DNA from: Cryphonectria parasitica EP155
Taxonomy: Eukaryota > Ascomycota > Sordariomycetes > Diaporthales > Cryphonectriaceae
Direction of reading: 5' to 3'
Length of the DNA: 64,000 nt
Assembly: GCF_011745365.1 (NCBI RefSeq)
Contig: NW_024468916.1
Coordinates: 62,001-126,000, forward strand
Shown here in pieces: positions 12,961 to 24,526 of this stretch. Under the pieces are notes generated by a model that saw only the letters and a program-made list of their open reading frames with translations, made no database searches and was not told the DNA's origin. The translations under genes and the position numbers were made by a program. Positions within the stretch are counted from its first letter, which is position 1, and each line of letters begins with the position of its first letter.

Positions 12961-14926
12961 AAATGAGATGTTTATATTAATTCTAACTAAATTAGCATTT
13001 CTAGCTTATAGGGAAGATTGATTTCTTTCTATTTATATTTCCTTTTTGTTTGCAAAACACGTTTTCTTTTCATCTTTTCTATTCCATCTCGTATGTTTTG
13101 CTGGAGAAGAAGGAACGAAGTATCATCTGCTACCACTCGCTACAGAATACCATAAACCTACCTAAAAATTTCAAAGCATTCAGCACAGAGTATGTTAATC
13201 AGCTCTAAAGCTATTTTCGTTATTCAAAAATTGCAGTATATTGGAATACAATGCATGAAAAATGCAGAGCACTGAAGAAATACTGCAACCTATAGAAACT
13301 CCTTACTTTTATATATTATCCTCATTATCAGAATATCCATAAATATTATTCAATAGCTCTCTCCTTATTCTATTCAGATCTATATTATCCGTATCATCTG
13401 CTAAAGAATCATTATCAAAAACAGAGAAAGAATCTTAAAACTAAACAGACTTAGCTTATTTCTCAATACGAGATCCTACTACAGCCTTGCTCTTGCTTTT
13501 ATTCTTGCTGCAAGATACAAATTGTAAAGCTGCTTATCCAAACTCAGATACTCCCTTCTTAAGAGCAGAAGAAGCAGTACTCTTCTTGCTAATCTATGCA
13601 GATAAAGTTAGCAGTAATCTTCTTAAGCATTGCAATCATAGTTAATTATAAGACTTATAGTATTCTGTGAATACTATTTTCTTAGTATAAGAGAAATCTA
13701 TTTAATCTGATTATATACAATACTTTTATTCTGTATAAGCTTGTATTAAGCTTTAATAATACGCTTAATATTAGCATTGGAATTAATTTGAGAATCTATC
13801 TCGATTATACATTAAGAGCTGAGTTGGTAAAACAAGTGCTAATGCTGCAAGAAGAATAATAATTAGTATATGCTTAAATCTAATTAAGAATATTAGAATG
13901 GAAATCTTATTTATGCATTGCATTCTTTGATACAAGGAAAGTTTTTGATATAGTTATACTTAGACTTTGCATAATAAATGCAGTTGCTATACTTCCTATT
14001 GAAGAAGCTTTTCATTAAGATGCATTCTAGGAAAAGCTAGTTAATATTAATCTGCTATCTCTGGATAAGCATGCAAGCAGTAGCATACTAATAGGAGCAG
14101 CAATTGCAAGGAACTAAGTTATGCTAATCATAGGACTGAATAAGAAGGGAATTTATTTGCTTAGGTTGGAAGAAGATGCAAGTAAGATACTTGCTAAAGG
14201 GCTTCCAATCAGCTTTATACATTACAATAGGATTCAGTTTGATAGAATTCTTATTATTCAGTCTTGCAAAATGAGCAGCAAAGCTAAAGCTTAGCAGTAA
14301 GTTGTTTCAAAACATGATATTGCTTTGAATATTCTAAGAAGCATATATCAAGCTAAAATCTTTCTTAATAGTATTAAAGTTTGTAATATTAAGAAAGTTA
14401 ATATAGATATTCTTAAGCTAGTAGTAGTTACTGTTCTGAGAAGGAGGAATTAAAGAAGAAAATCAGATTCAGATCTTATTAATCTCTTGAGAAGTAGTAT
14501 TTATCTGTAAAGAGAAAATAGCGTTAGTAATAATTCGAGATATCTTGAGTATATTGTAGAGCTAAGCAAAAGAAGGTTGATAGAAGGAGAAGTTATTATA
14601 TGAAGGATAAATTGAAAAGCAAGATGAACTGAGAGAGAGATTGTTGAATAGTTTGCTAAAGATTGATAAGATAGTAATGAGTAACAAATATACTCAACTG
14701 AGTTATCATGCTTTCTATTCAGTTTGTTGCTGAATAGCTTCTATTTAGCTAAGGATAAAGCTGTTTGCCTTGTAACAAACGGAAAGCAGTGAATTACTTA
14801 AATAGTAGCTAGATAAGATAAATTAGCTATTTTATTCATACTTACAGCTAGCTATTCTTCTTTCTCCTTCAATCTCTTTATAACTATCTTTCTCGAGTAT
14901 ATATATACTCTTTTTCTTTCTTATCA
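12961..14926 (+). other. AT-rich RIP-degraded stretch, unrecognised
   Basis: No intact ORF. A + strand frame from about 13450 to 14700 is readable apart from RIP-type stops (for example FFDTRKVFDIVILRL near 13925 and IDILKLVVVTVLRRRN near 14410), so this was probably coding sequence of a transposable element. I could not place it in a family: the DTRKVFD string recalls the D-KAFD block of LINE reverse transcriptases, but the surrounding sequence does not support that. Confidence 0.35.
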
Positions 14927-16960
14927 ATGCTGCCTCAGACCTGTATACCAATATTAGAGCAAATTGTTAACTACTCTGCTTATATAATATTACCTTTCTT
15001 AACAGATCCTCAGGCTGAAGCTGCATTCTTCTCTACCTTTCTTCCTCAGTTAATACCCTCTCAATCCCTTGATTTTACACCTTTGCAAACCCTTCTTGCA
15101 ATTGCTTATCTTCCAACAAAGCTATTCTTCCCTTTTTACTTTCCTTTCAATTCAGCAGCAATAGCTGAATTCAAGTATTCTCTGTTCTCATCTGTTCAGC
15201 ATAGCTGAGAGAACTGAATAACCAAGGCTTACTGCTTTCAGATTGTTTTTTCCAGAGTGCTGTATTCAACTGAAGTGATCAAGAGTTATCCGCTCTACTT
15301 CAATCTAAGGAACAAAGAAAATCATCTGATAGCAGAACTTATCGAGAAGTACTTCCCAGAATTACCCTCTTGCAAGTTGTACTTGCTCACAATCTTCAGC
15401 GCTAATCCTTCTAGATATCTTCTCGATATCTATAATCTGGTTGGATTCTTAGATACAGAAATCTCTCAAGATATTAGTCTGCAGTATGCTGTAGCTGCTT
15501 TTCATTATTATGCTTAGTATAACTAACAAGATGTATTCTTGATAGAATGCTTTTGTATTCCATCAATAGCTTATCTATCTAGCTCTTCTGATATTCTTAA
15601 TAAGGAGGATCTGCTTAAATATAAGGCTAGATAGAAGCGCTTATGAATTCTCCTCTTAATCAATATAGCAACTTTAGCTTATACTCTATCTTAGCTCAAT
15701 ATAAAGACTGAAAAAGAATTTTACATTGCTATATACAAATCTAGCAATATTCTACTAGCTTATACAAGCAAGCATTATCTAAATAGTTAGCTCAGAAGTG
15801 CTGAAGCTAATCGGGATTGGGATTTCGAGAATATTCCAACTATGCTGCTGGATAATAATTCGAATGCAGCTCTGCTCTATATAATCAAACTATTTTGCTT
15901 TCGAATTCTGAAATCTACTGATTTCTATCAATTACTTAGTAGCTATCCAGACTGGAGGCAAGCTTTCTATCTTAACTATAGAGAGACTGTACAAAATGTG
16001 AAAGAATGAGATGCAGAGATAGCTATAACAAGCCTGCACTGCTAAGCTTTCTTCTATAAGCTAGAATACAGCAACTATATGCAATATCCTAATCAGCTAT
16101 TAAGAAGAAGTGCTTTACTTCAAGAATATAAAGCTGTATAAGTAGAAGCTGATAGAATACTGAATATAATCTACAAGCTGAATATTATCTTCTTTGTAGA
16201 AGGAGTTGCAGACTTGCCTGAACTGTTTATTGAAAGCAATCTCAACAGAATGAGAAAGAATATATCAGCCTTTGCTCTGAAGGATTTCAGAGCGAGTAGA
16301 GCATCCAGCCTAGTTCCGTTAAGATAACAGTTCCGAGAGAGCACAGCTCCAGCTAGCCCAATCTTGCATTCATCAAGAGGATGTAATATCAGCTTAGAGT
16401 TAAGTTAACTTCTATTCGGAACTCCTACTAATCCTTACTTCTCTTTATCTTGAGAAATGCTTATCAGTTCAGAACTAACAATCAACCTGTTAATGCAGCA
16501 AACAGCTAAGCCTGAATATGCTACTAAAGCTCCATTGCATCAGAGACTGAGAAGCAGCAACATTATGCCTCCCAGTTTTCCTAATAGATCTCAGGAGCCT
16601 TGTATGCTTCTATAGAATAAGCTTCATAGCCTTAATCCTATTAGGCTCTCAGTAGATTCTCCGAACTGAACAGGATTCGATTATGCTATTAAGATGGATA
16701 TGTATAAAGCGGACTGCGAAAGGATTCGTTGAGTAAGGATGCAGAATCAGAAGAAAACTGCTGCTGCTGCTGCTGCTCGAGCAGAGTTTGAAAGCAGACA
16801 GAGATAGAGAAGAGATCAGCATTAGAATCTGTTCAGATCATACCCATATTACAAATGAACTGAAGATAGATACTAATACTTCTGCATTGATTTAAATAAT
16901 AGCTCAAGCAATAGGGAGAGATATGAGGATTGAATTGGAAGAATAGTTTGGTTTGCAGTA
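14927..16960 (+). pseudogene. Long RIP-degraded ORF of unknown family
   Basis: One frame stays readable for about 2 kb (roughly 670 codons) with scattered TAG/TAA/TGA, nearly all explicable as CAG, CAA, CGA or TGG mutated by RIP. It opens at an ATG (14927) with a hydrophobic Leu/Phe/Pro-rich first 90 codons, continues with Leu/Tyr-rich helical sequence, a Ser/Pro-rich region (about 16300-16700) and a run of Ala codons (GCT repeats near 16760). No catalytic motif was seen. The first two open segments (14927-15208, 15257-15517) are in the same frame, so they are one former protein. It may be an accessory or structural protein of a mobile element; I do not recognise it. Confidence 0.4.
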
Positions 16961-16979
16961 TTTCCTTTAGCAGTTTGTG

Positions 16980-17395
16980 ATGAATTCTTTATTTCTTTAC
17001 TTCATCTTCCTCTGATCAGACCTGGCACATCATTGGACTTGTTGCAACTTTGGAAGAAAGTTGCTGGGAGAGGACTGTTGTGGTGGCCAGGGTGGTAGTC
17101 CGTAGAACGTGAAGTACAGTGGATCAAGGGTCCTCATACATATAAAGGATACTATTCACTTTTCAAATTCTTTAGCTATAAGCAAGAATGAAGCATCCTT
17201 TCTCTTCCTTTCAATTTTGAACCCTTTGGACAGATCTAAGACAGGTTTTTCACCCTGTTCTTGCGCTTGTGTGGCTTTAGTTTGCTGTCCTCATCTGCAC
17301 AGGCACGCTTGGGTTGCACGAGCCCTTGCTCATTGCTTCAGCAGCTGTTTGTTCCTTTTTCTTTCGAGGGCGACGGCGCCCTAGTTCTGGTTCAA
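16980..17395. other. GC-richer island within the AT-rich block
   Basis: About 400 bases with clearly higher GC than either side (for example the stretch around 17050-17110 and the GGGCGACGGCGCCC palindromic run near 17370). The 91-codon ORF at 17109-17384 has no family resemblance. It may be single-copy or recently inserted DNA spared by RIP. Its right edge is where the minus-strand gag fragment (17396-18176) is broken. Confidence 0.4.
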
Positions 17396-18639
17396 TAGCT
17401 TAATTAAAGAATATTGCAAAGTTCTCTAGCTAATTCTGCTTAAAGATTTTATCTTTAATATCATTTTTGAATCCCTTATAATAATACTTTATAAGATTCT
17501 TATCTTTCTATAGAAATTATGCTAAGAGTTGCTTGAATTTAATTATATAAGCAGAAGCTGATTTGATCTGCTTGAGATTCATAAGCTGCTGAGCTATAGT
17601 ACATTCTTTGTTGGAATTATCAAAAGTTTCCTTGAAAGCTTTCTTGAAGCTTTCAAAAGAATTAAATATATTCTTAGTACTCTGAATATGTATATTGGGA
17701 TTGTTCTAATACTTCAAGTGGTTGCATAGAGAAGGCTTGTATTAGATGAAAGCATTCTTTTCGAAATGAGTTTCTGCAAGAATAACTTTTTCAGATTTCT
17801 TAATAAACTAAGTTTTATAATGCAGAAAATATGCTCTGTAGTAAATGAGAAATCCATGTAGCATCTTTTGATTGCTATTATATATAGCGAGCTTATTTAT
17901 CTTATATACTTTTCCAGCACTACTGATGATTATAGAAATAAACTGCGCTTGCTAAGCTTATTAAGCTAGTTAAGCTTATTGATTAGCAATAGTAGCGCTC
18001 TAAGCCTGCTATTATTTGCATAGATTCTAAATATGCTGAATAAGCTAATATATCTGATTAACTAGTTCTTTCTGAGTAGGAGCATATAAGAATGAAGGAA
18101 TTCTTGAAGAAGCTATTATATTCCGTATTGCTTAAGAGAATAATACTGAATTATTCTTGAACAAGAATTATCAAAATGTAATAAGCACTATAATAATCCG
18201 AAGATTCCTAAATATACAAGAGATTTATGCTAATAAGAGCAGTATTAAAATATCAAGTTCTGGAATACAGAACTGTACAAGTTCTAATAAGCAATGCAAA
18301 TATTTACTGCTTTTAAAGCTACTTAGTATAAAAGATTGAATACTTAGATTAACAACTAAAGAGCTATATACGAGATCTATCTAATGGGAATGAATATATT
18401 CTTATATATCCAGCTCTTCAGTTCTGTTGGTAGTGTTGGTTGTTGGATCCCTTGAATTACCTGAGTGATTCAACTGATTCGGATTATCATGGATCAGCTA
18501 CTGATCCATTCTAATCCTGTAACCCTAACCCTTGCTTATGTAAGCCTTAGTCCTTGAGATGTTGAATCCTTCCCTGTCTTTCCGGACAGTTGTTCCGGGT
18601 GTCCTGGCTGGTGACCTGCATGTTGGATGGGTTATAACA
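17396..18639 (-). mobile_element. Truncated Gypsy copy: 5' LTR plus partial gag
   Basis: Reverse-complement copy of the first part of the complete element. The LTR is 18177-18639 (463 bp, same family), and 18176 down to about 17396 aligns with the complete element from 3864 to about 4640, ending inside gag. Everything downstream of gag is missing. RIP-type differences throughout. Contains the CCCTAACCCT string near 18520, which belongs to the LTR. Confidence 0.85.
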
Positions 18640-20339
18640 GAAGGCTTGCAAGCTGCCTCAGCCAGCATTTCCAGAGCGCTGATACTATGCTAAAGCAGCA
18701 ATATCAACTTCCTGCTTATAACAGAAGCAGAAGATGCGCTAACTACTAGCGCAGAAGCAGCGCTTACAAAGCGCATTAGCTAAAGAACATCCTGCAAATT
18801 CTCATCAGTTAGCTCCTAATCAAAGAAGCAAGCATTATCCAGAGCTAAACCCGCTTTATAAGAAAGCTATAGTAGCTTGTAAGCAGTGCGAAAAACAAGA
18901 GGGAGCAGAAGTAATACTACTTACAGACTAATAGAAGTAGTTGCTGCAAGTATATCGAAAACAACAAGCATCAGAGCCTATAACGAATCAATATAAGAAT
19001 TTGTAAAACAAGAAAACTAGCACATCTAACTAATCCCAGCACTAAATCTCAAGCTCCTGAATGCAGCAATACATATATCCCTGGCACCAGCCAGCAGAGG
19101 AATATACTGCATCCGGTTCCTCGGAAATCTTCTTCCTCTTAACAGCTTAGCAATATTAGCGCAGCGCTGTATATACAATATATATGAGTACTTACAGAAG
19201 CTGTAGGAGTGATAGAAGGCAGGGCCTCTGGGGCAGGAGTTTCGGAAGACTCGAGAAGGAATGAGAAAGAGAGCAAGAGCAAGGGAGAAGCTCTTTTGCG
19301 CTTCTTGCTAGCAGGAGCCTTGCAGCTACCACGCCAACTGCTGCAGCAGCTACGAGAGGGAGAGAATGCAGAAGCAGCAGGAGCACCCAAGAGCAGAAAG
19401 TAGCGAGAAGGGAGCACTGCATCAACAGCGCCGGAGGAGGCATTACCAGTCTCCGAAGCCTTAGGGACGGTCTGACTCTCAGAGATCTCAGGAGCTAGCG
19501 CAGCCTCCCCAGATGCATTGATAGCAGTAAAAGAAGATATCTGTAATGAATCAGCTTTTATATAATGCTTCAGAGAATAGAAATACATATACTATACTAT
19601 TGCTGCTATTGTTATTATTATTGCTGCTGCTATTGCTATAATAGCTAAAGAAAGGGAAAAATAAAAAGAAAAAGAGATTCAGATACAAGAGCGAAATAAA
19701 GAACAATAGTATTCCACTAGCGTATGCACTCCAAGCAACTCTATTATCTAGCTTTAGAAGCTATTCCAAGATTGCAATAGTATGAACAACTGCACCAAGC
19801 TGCGCAGTCTTCGTAATTACGCTGCATCTGCGCTGCGCTAGCGCTGGGGAAATCTTTATAACATCACATAACTTACCAGCGGAGAGAAACTTAGCCCTCT
19901 AGAGCGAGGCACCCCGACAACAAGAACCAACTGATAAGAGAACTATTAACAAGTATGAAGAAACCTATGGATCCGCACAAGAGCAGCTCGAGCATATAGT
20001 TCCTAGGAACAGGAATCTGGAAGAGGGAGGATTCTATTAGAGCTTGTATGCGCACAAAGGAAATAGGTAGCCCTTGCAACTCCTGGTGGCAGTCCAGAGC
20101 TGCTGCAAGGGCTTTGCTCTGAAGCAGCGCTCTCATACGATGCTGCATAGCTATCAGGCCATTATCATCCCATCTAGTCCAGGCTAATTGTATACATAAG
20201 GGAAAGGGGAATAACAGGTTCAGCAGCGAAAAAGAGGAGGAGAGAGATAGGTTCAGTAGTTCCTTTGAATGAAAGCATCAACAGAGCGGCTTGGGAGCAG
20301 CTCACACCCCTTCACCTCACTTGTGTGCCCTTTTTACCC
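18640..20339. other. Repeat-rich, moderately GC-enriched segment, unrecognised
   Basis: Lies between two minus-strand LTRs. 18640-19080 is AT-rich and stop-laden. 19080-19560 is Ser/Ala/Leu-codon rich with a 149-codon minus-strand ORF (19139-19588) of low complexity, and the region near 19590-19640 has imperfect ATTGCTGCT-type repeats. 19891-20148 holds an 85-codon minus-strand ORF with no recognised domain. It could be the 5' portion of another mobile element's coding sequence. No function assigned. Confidence 0.3.
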
Positions 20340-21473
20340 TGACATAAGCATTATAGCAATCCGAAGATTCCAAAGTATATAAGAGATTTATACTAATAAG
20401 AGCAGTGCTAAGTATAAGCTTTGAATACGGAAATACAACTGAGATAATTATGCAAGTATTTACTGCCTTTGGAGCTATTAAAATAAGAGAGTAATCTGAT
20501 ACTTAGATTAATAACTGAAGAGCTATATACTTGATTTATCTAATAGTAATGAGCGTATAGTTATATATTCAGCTCTTCAGTATAGCTTGCTGAGATCGCT
20601 GGCGAGTCTAGCGATCCTCCCTCCTTTATAACCCTAACCCTGGATTATGTAATCAATGCTTTGTCAGAACGTTGGGTTCTTAACACCTGGTCCTTGCTAC
20701 TCGTAACCTGTTTGTAACCTACATGTTGGATGAGTTATAACAATATAGCAAGCTTATTCATCTTATATGCTTTTTCAGCATTGCTAGTAATTGTAAAGAT
20801 AAACTGCATCTGCTGAGTTTATTAAGCTAGCTAAGCCTGCTGATTAGCAATGATAATACTCTAAGCTTGCTATTAGTTATATAGATTCTAAATGCGCTGA
20901 ATAAGCTAGTATATCTGATTGATCAGTTCTTCCTAAGTAGAAGCATGCAAGAATAAAGAAAATCTCTGAAAAGCTATTGTATTCCGTATTGCTTAAGAGA
21001 ATAATACTGAATTATTCTTAAATAAGAATTATCAAAATATAATAAGCATTATAGTAATCTAAAGATTTCAAAGTATACAAGAAGTTTATACTAACAAGAG
21101 CAGTGCTAGATAAGAGCCTTGAATACGGAAATACAACTAAATAATTATATAAGTATTTACTGCTTTTGAAGCTATCAGAATAAGAAAGTAATCTAATACT
21201 TAGATTAATAACTAAAAAGCTATATATTAAATCTATCTAATAGTAATGAATATATCTTTATATATTCAGCTCTTCAGTATAGCTTATCTTAGCTTACTAC
21301 TGATTCAGATGATTCGAGCTTACTGAATCATCTAATAATCCAGTGATCCATCCCTATTGTATCCCTAACCCTGGGTTATGTAATCAATGTTTAGTTAGAA
21401 CGTTGGGTTCTTGATACCTGGTCCTTGTTACTCGTGACCTGTTTGTGACCTGCATGTTGGATGGGTCATAACA
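20340..21473 (-). mobile_element. Internally deleted Gypsy copy: LTR, about 295 bp of leader, LTR
   Basis: Two related LTRs in minus orientation, 20340-20742 (403 bp) and 21038-21473 (436 bp), flank only 295 bp (20743-21037) that matches the region just after the 5' LTR of the complete element (3864 to about 4158). The rest of gag and all of pol are absent. These LTRs share the downstream (R/U5-like) half with the 463-bp LTRs but differ in the upstream (U3) half, so they form a second subfamily. No convincing target duplication was found at the outer ends. The right end interrupts a pogo-type transposase. Confidence 0.75.
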
Positions 21474-22245
21474 CAGAGATATACTCGAGGAAAGAAGTTC
21501 AGAATCTCGATCCAGGCTCTTTTCGATGAATTGAATGTAAAGAAGAGCTACCAAGAACTAATCCATTCTCTTCTTAGCTTTCAACTATTCCAGCCTTATC
21601 TATATTCCATTAATTAGCTAGCTTAATAGCTTGAATTTGAGAAAGATCAAAAAGATAGAACTAAAGCTGTATTATCTCTGTTGTAGCTCTATTGATCCGT
21701 TCAGAAGCAATCCGTTGATTCTTTCGAATATATATCTCTGGATTTCTTTTCAAAAAGCTCTTAGTTTATCTCTTTCCTAGCTCTTGAGAGTCTTTTTAAA
21801 CCTCGAGAATCCTTTAAGCAAAATGCTTAAGTTCGGAGTAGCTAGATAGGAGCTCTAGACTTTCCTGAACAAGAATTTATTCAGCTAACTGCTTTTCCTA
21901 AGTAAAAGAGAGCTTTTGCTGGTATTGATAAGCTGTTTGATGCGATTCTCTTCCTGCTAGATGTTGTTGAAGAGTAGACCTTGGTATGCCATACTCGCGT
22001 GAGGCCTGTTTCTGTAACAAGCCCTTTCCGATAGCCTCGATGGCCTGGGCAAGCTCAAATTCGGTATACGGCTTCGTTTTAGGCATATCGAGGTTCTGTG
22101 AAGAGATGAAGTCATTTGAATAAGAACTGGTTGAGGAAACTTTGTAAAAGTAAAGGTGGTGGAAATGGCGGTGTGGCTGTTCAGGGGTGCTAACAAGGGG
22201 GGGGTGCCAACAAAGGGGTGCTTTGACTTACTTTTGAGCCCCAAC
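21474..22245 (-). pseudogene. pogo/Fot1-type transposase, 5' part, truncated
   Basis: From the ATG at 22086 the minus strand reads MPKTKPYTEFELAQAIEAIG, then a psq-type helix-turn-helix (ASREYGIPRSTLQQHLAGR). After RIP-type stops come LGKR-TKSFLKRNPE, the conserved N-W-(M/I)D-AGI-E block and a KEPGSRF-TSF segment, leading into the DDE domain. This order is typical of fungal pogo-superfamily (Fot1/Pot2-like) transposases with CENP-B-type DNA-binding domains. The frame is cut at the LTR edge (21473), so most of the DDE domain is missing. Upstream, 22087 to about 22245, GC-rich direct repeats (GGGGTGCTAACA / GGGGTGCCAACA) and a possible terminal inverted repeat lie next to normal DNA. Confidence 0.75.
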
Positions 22246-22282
22246 TATGCTGGGGATATCAAATAGAAATTGGGAAGTGATC

Positions 22283-22931
22283 ATTAAAACGGATGGCTGA
22301 CTGGAATACATAGGAGCGAGACGCGGCCTCCCATGCCGACTTGACAAATGACACAGCCGTGGTCCGCTCCCATGTAGAAGGGCTTGTTAATGCCGGTCGT
22401 GTCGTGTTAGTCATCTCACACTCCTACGGCAGCCAGATCGCCAGCAACTCTCTTTTTGAATTGGGTCTCCAGAGCCGATCCAAGAAGGGCCTACCAGGTG
22501 GCGTTTCCCGCATTGTTTACATGTGTGCCTTTGCTCTCACTGAGGGCCGTTCGATGATCGACGTTGTCAAGCAGCATGGCCACGAGGACCTTATTCCCAT
22601 CTCCTTCCTCTTCGACGAAGATCAGAGCGTGGTCAGTGCTGACCCCAAGAAGTGTTGGTGGGCGAGGGCGCAGACCCAGTGGAGATAGAATCATATGTCG
22701 CCTCTCTTGTCCGATGGAACGGCAAGTGTATGTACCAGGGGATCGATAGATGTGCCTGGAGGGAAATTCCCGTCAGTTACATATACACTACCCTTGATAT
22801 GACGGTTCCGTTGGACTACCAGAAGTATATGGTCGCTCAGCTAGAGGCAGCTGGCCGGCAAGTCCAGACTTCCCAACTTAACCATGGCTGAGGGGGTCGT
22901 GGATGCAGTGAACAAGGCCGTGGCAGCCTAG
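22283..22931 (+). pseudogene. Alpha/beta hydrolase pseudogene
   Basis: Reads as the middle and end of a fungal AB-hydrolase: RSHVEGLVNAGRVVLVISHS with the nucleophile-elbow-like SHSYGSQ, a strand with RIVYMCAFALTEG, and later VSYIYTTLDMTVPLDYQKYM containing the usual acid-loop position, ending TMAEGVVDAVNKAVAA. It is broken by a TAG shortly after the ATG-like start (in MADWNT-ERDAAS), a one-base frameshift near 22655 and another near 22880. The N-terminal third of a normal protein is not seen. The elbow would be G-H-S-x-G in an active enzyme; here it is S-H-S-Y-G. A second, more decayed copy lies at about 54985-55165. Confidence 0.75.
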
Positions 22932-23357
22932 TCAGTGCTGGTATGCGGTGGTCAAAAGTCGGTATGCCATAGCAGGGCGGAGAGCTTAGGGAACCTGATA
23001 GGAGAAGTCTAGACATATTAATACAAAACTTCGGAAAAGCTTTGCATATTCAGGCTACTAACTCTGATCTTCAATCGAATCATGAGCAATGCAAGCTAGA
23101 AGCTTCGATACTCGACTTCAATATAGTGAGCTTTTGGTATCTTGAATTGAGACTGTCTATACTGCTGAGATGGAGTTTCTATCACCCTCTAGGTTGCAAT
23201 ATTAATCACACCATCGACTTCACAAAGATCATATTGAACTAATTTATGCTACACTTATTCCCTCTAGTCTTCATCATTCCCTTGCTTTCTGATGAATCTG
23301 TTACCACTCTAAGCTAAGTTTTTAAAATTCATCACAGCAACATATTCAGAGATAATA

Positions 23358-23517
23358 TATGCGAGGGCAAAAAAGCTCGTATTGCAGTGCGCTAAAGAAA
23401 AGAGAAAAGAAGAGGAAAGCCACGAGGGCAACTAACTGAGGCTATCAACAGGTCTGGCTGTTGGCTGGCGCTGGGCCGTGCACGGCCTAGGGCCAGTGAC
23501 TCACTGGCCCTCGCACA
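23358..23517 (+). mobile_element. 160-bp MITE, copy 1
   Basis: Non-coding element bounded by 11-bp terminal inverted repeats (TATGCGAGGGC at the left, GCCCTCGCACA at the right, one mismatch). Flanked by a near-perfect 5-bp duplication, TAATA (23353-23357) and TAACA (23518-23522). The right third is a nest of palindromes (GGCCGTGCACGGCC and GGGCCAGTGACTCACTGGCCC-type). Same length and collinear with 40543-40702. Confidence 0.85.
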
Positions 23518-23559
23518 TAACAAGATACAGCTCGCTCAATCCCGTGTGTATTGTACAGT

Positions 23560-24240
23560 AAGCTTCTCAGGATGATTTTTGGCTTTTTCTCCACCACGAG
23601 CATTCGCGTAAACGCCTACCAGGCTCATTCCGGATCTCTGTCGCAATCTGGAGAACAGCTCTAGCCTGCCCCTTCGCTTCAGCTTGCCGGAAAGCTAGCT
23701 CGACGGTCAGCAAATTGCATTCATGCATGAAGACAGCAGCATGTAGTGGAGCCTCGCGGACATCTGTCTCCACGTCGGTCACGCCTCCATCGCCGAATAG
23801 ACGTGGCAGGTTCGGAACCCACATCGGATGTACACGAATATCTTTTAATCAAGCCGCTCAGACATGTTGCAGCAGCTGAGACGTTGCATTGTCCTTGGCT
23901 GCAGAATTCAATTCCTCAATGTGAGGCGACGTCTGGTTCGCCCCACTGAATGTAACCGCCGGGTTCTGTTGGTTGGTTACAGCCGGGGATGTGGCAGCCC
24001 GTGGGCTGCGCCGCAGTAAAGTCGAGAGGGGGGTGTCTCACTCATGGTCTTTAGGCTGCGAAGGATTCGCGGGATGTTGTTGTCGTGTAGAACGAAGGCA
24101 AAATTCGAATGTGCACGAGATCGTAGGCCCCAATAAGGTCCTCCAGTACAGGTTGGTAGATGCCACTTCCTCAACGTAACATTGCGTGAAATACGTCCAG
24201 CACATCAAGGTGAAGTGAATTGGACAAGTGAGTAGCCATG
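23560..24240 (-). pseudogene. Gene relic, possibly ankyrin-repeat type
   Basis: The minus strand has coding-like segments in different frames: MATHLSNSLHLDVLDVFHAML (near 24240), GIYQPVLEDLIGAYDLVHIR (near 24140) and REAPLHAAVFMHECNLLTVE (near 23740). The last resembles the T/A-PLHAAV-...-VELL core of an ankyrin repeat. Stops and frame changes separate them, so this is at best a decayed gene. Assignment is weak. Confidence 0.25.
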
Positions 24241-24526
24241 TCCATAAGCCAGAACCTCAGAATCGAGGAAAGGTCGCATCGCAACTTCGCTCGCTATGCT
24301 ATGAAGCCTCATATTTATATCACTAGGACCTCTAAGGAGATGTATAACCAGCTGAGCTCTGAACTGAAGATGCTGAATCTAGACGTGCCACACGCGTTTC
24401 TTGCGCCTTTCCCGCTACCCTCCCCCAATCTGTTGTCTCTCCCTCTCCCAGACTGAGACGACAAGCAACAAATCATATAAAGCGTCTCTTTTTTTCCATC
24501 TCTAATAAGACTCTGATTGTCTGCCA

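Noticed and set aside
13925..13970. LINE reverse transcriptase block (DTRKVFD)
   Set aside because: Only one short string matches; no YADD-type motif or other RT block is found in the same frame.
18515..18535. Telomere-like CCCTAACCCT string (also near 20632 and 21363)
   Set aside because: It occurs once per copy at the same place in the related LTRs and is not tandemly repeated, so it is LTR sequence, not a telomere.
1..21473. Abundant in-frame stops as possible stop-codon recoding
   Set aside because: Stops track the TE block only and fit CpA-to-TpA transitions; genes after 22 kb use standard stops.
23440..23517. Palindrome cluster as a terminator or operator
   Set aside because: The same palindromes recur in the second 160-bp copy between TIRs, so they are MITE structure.
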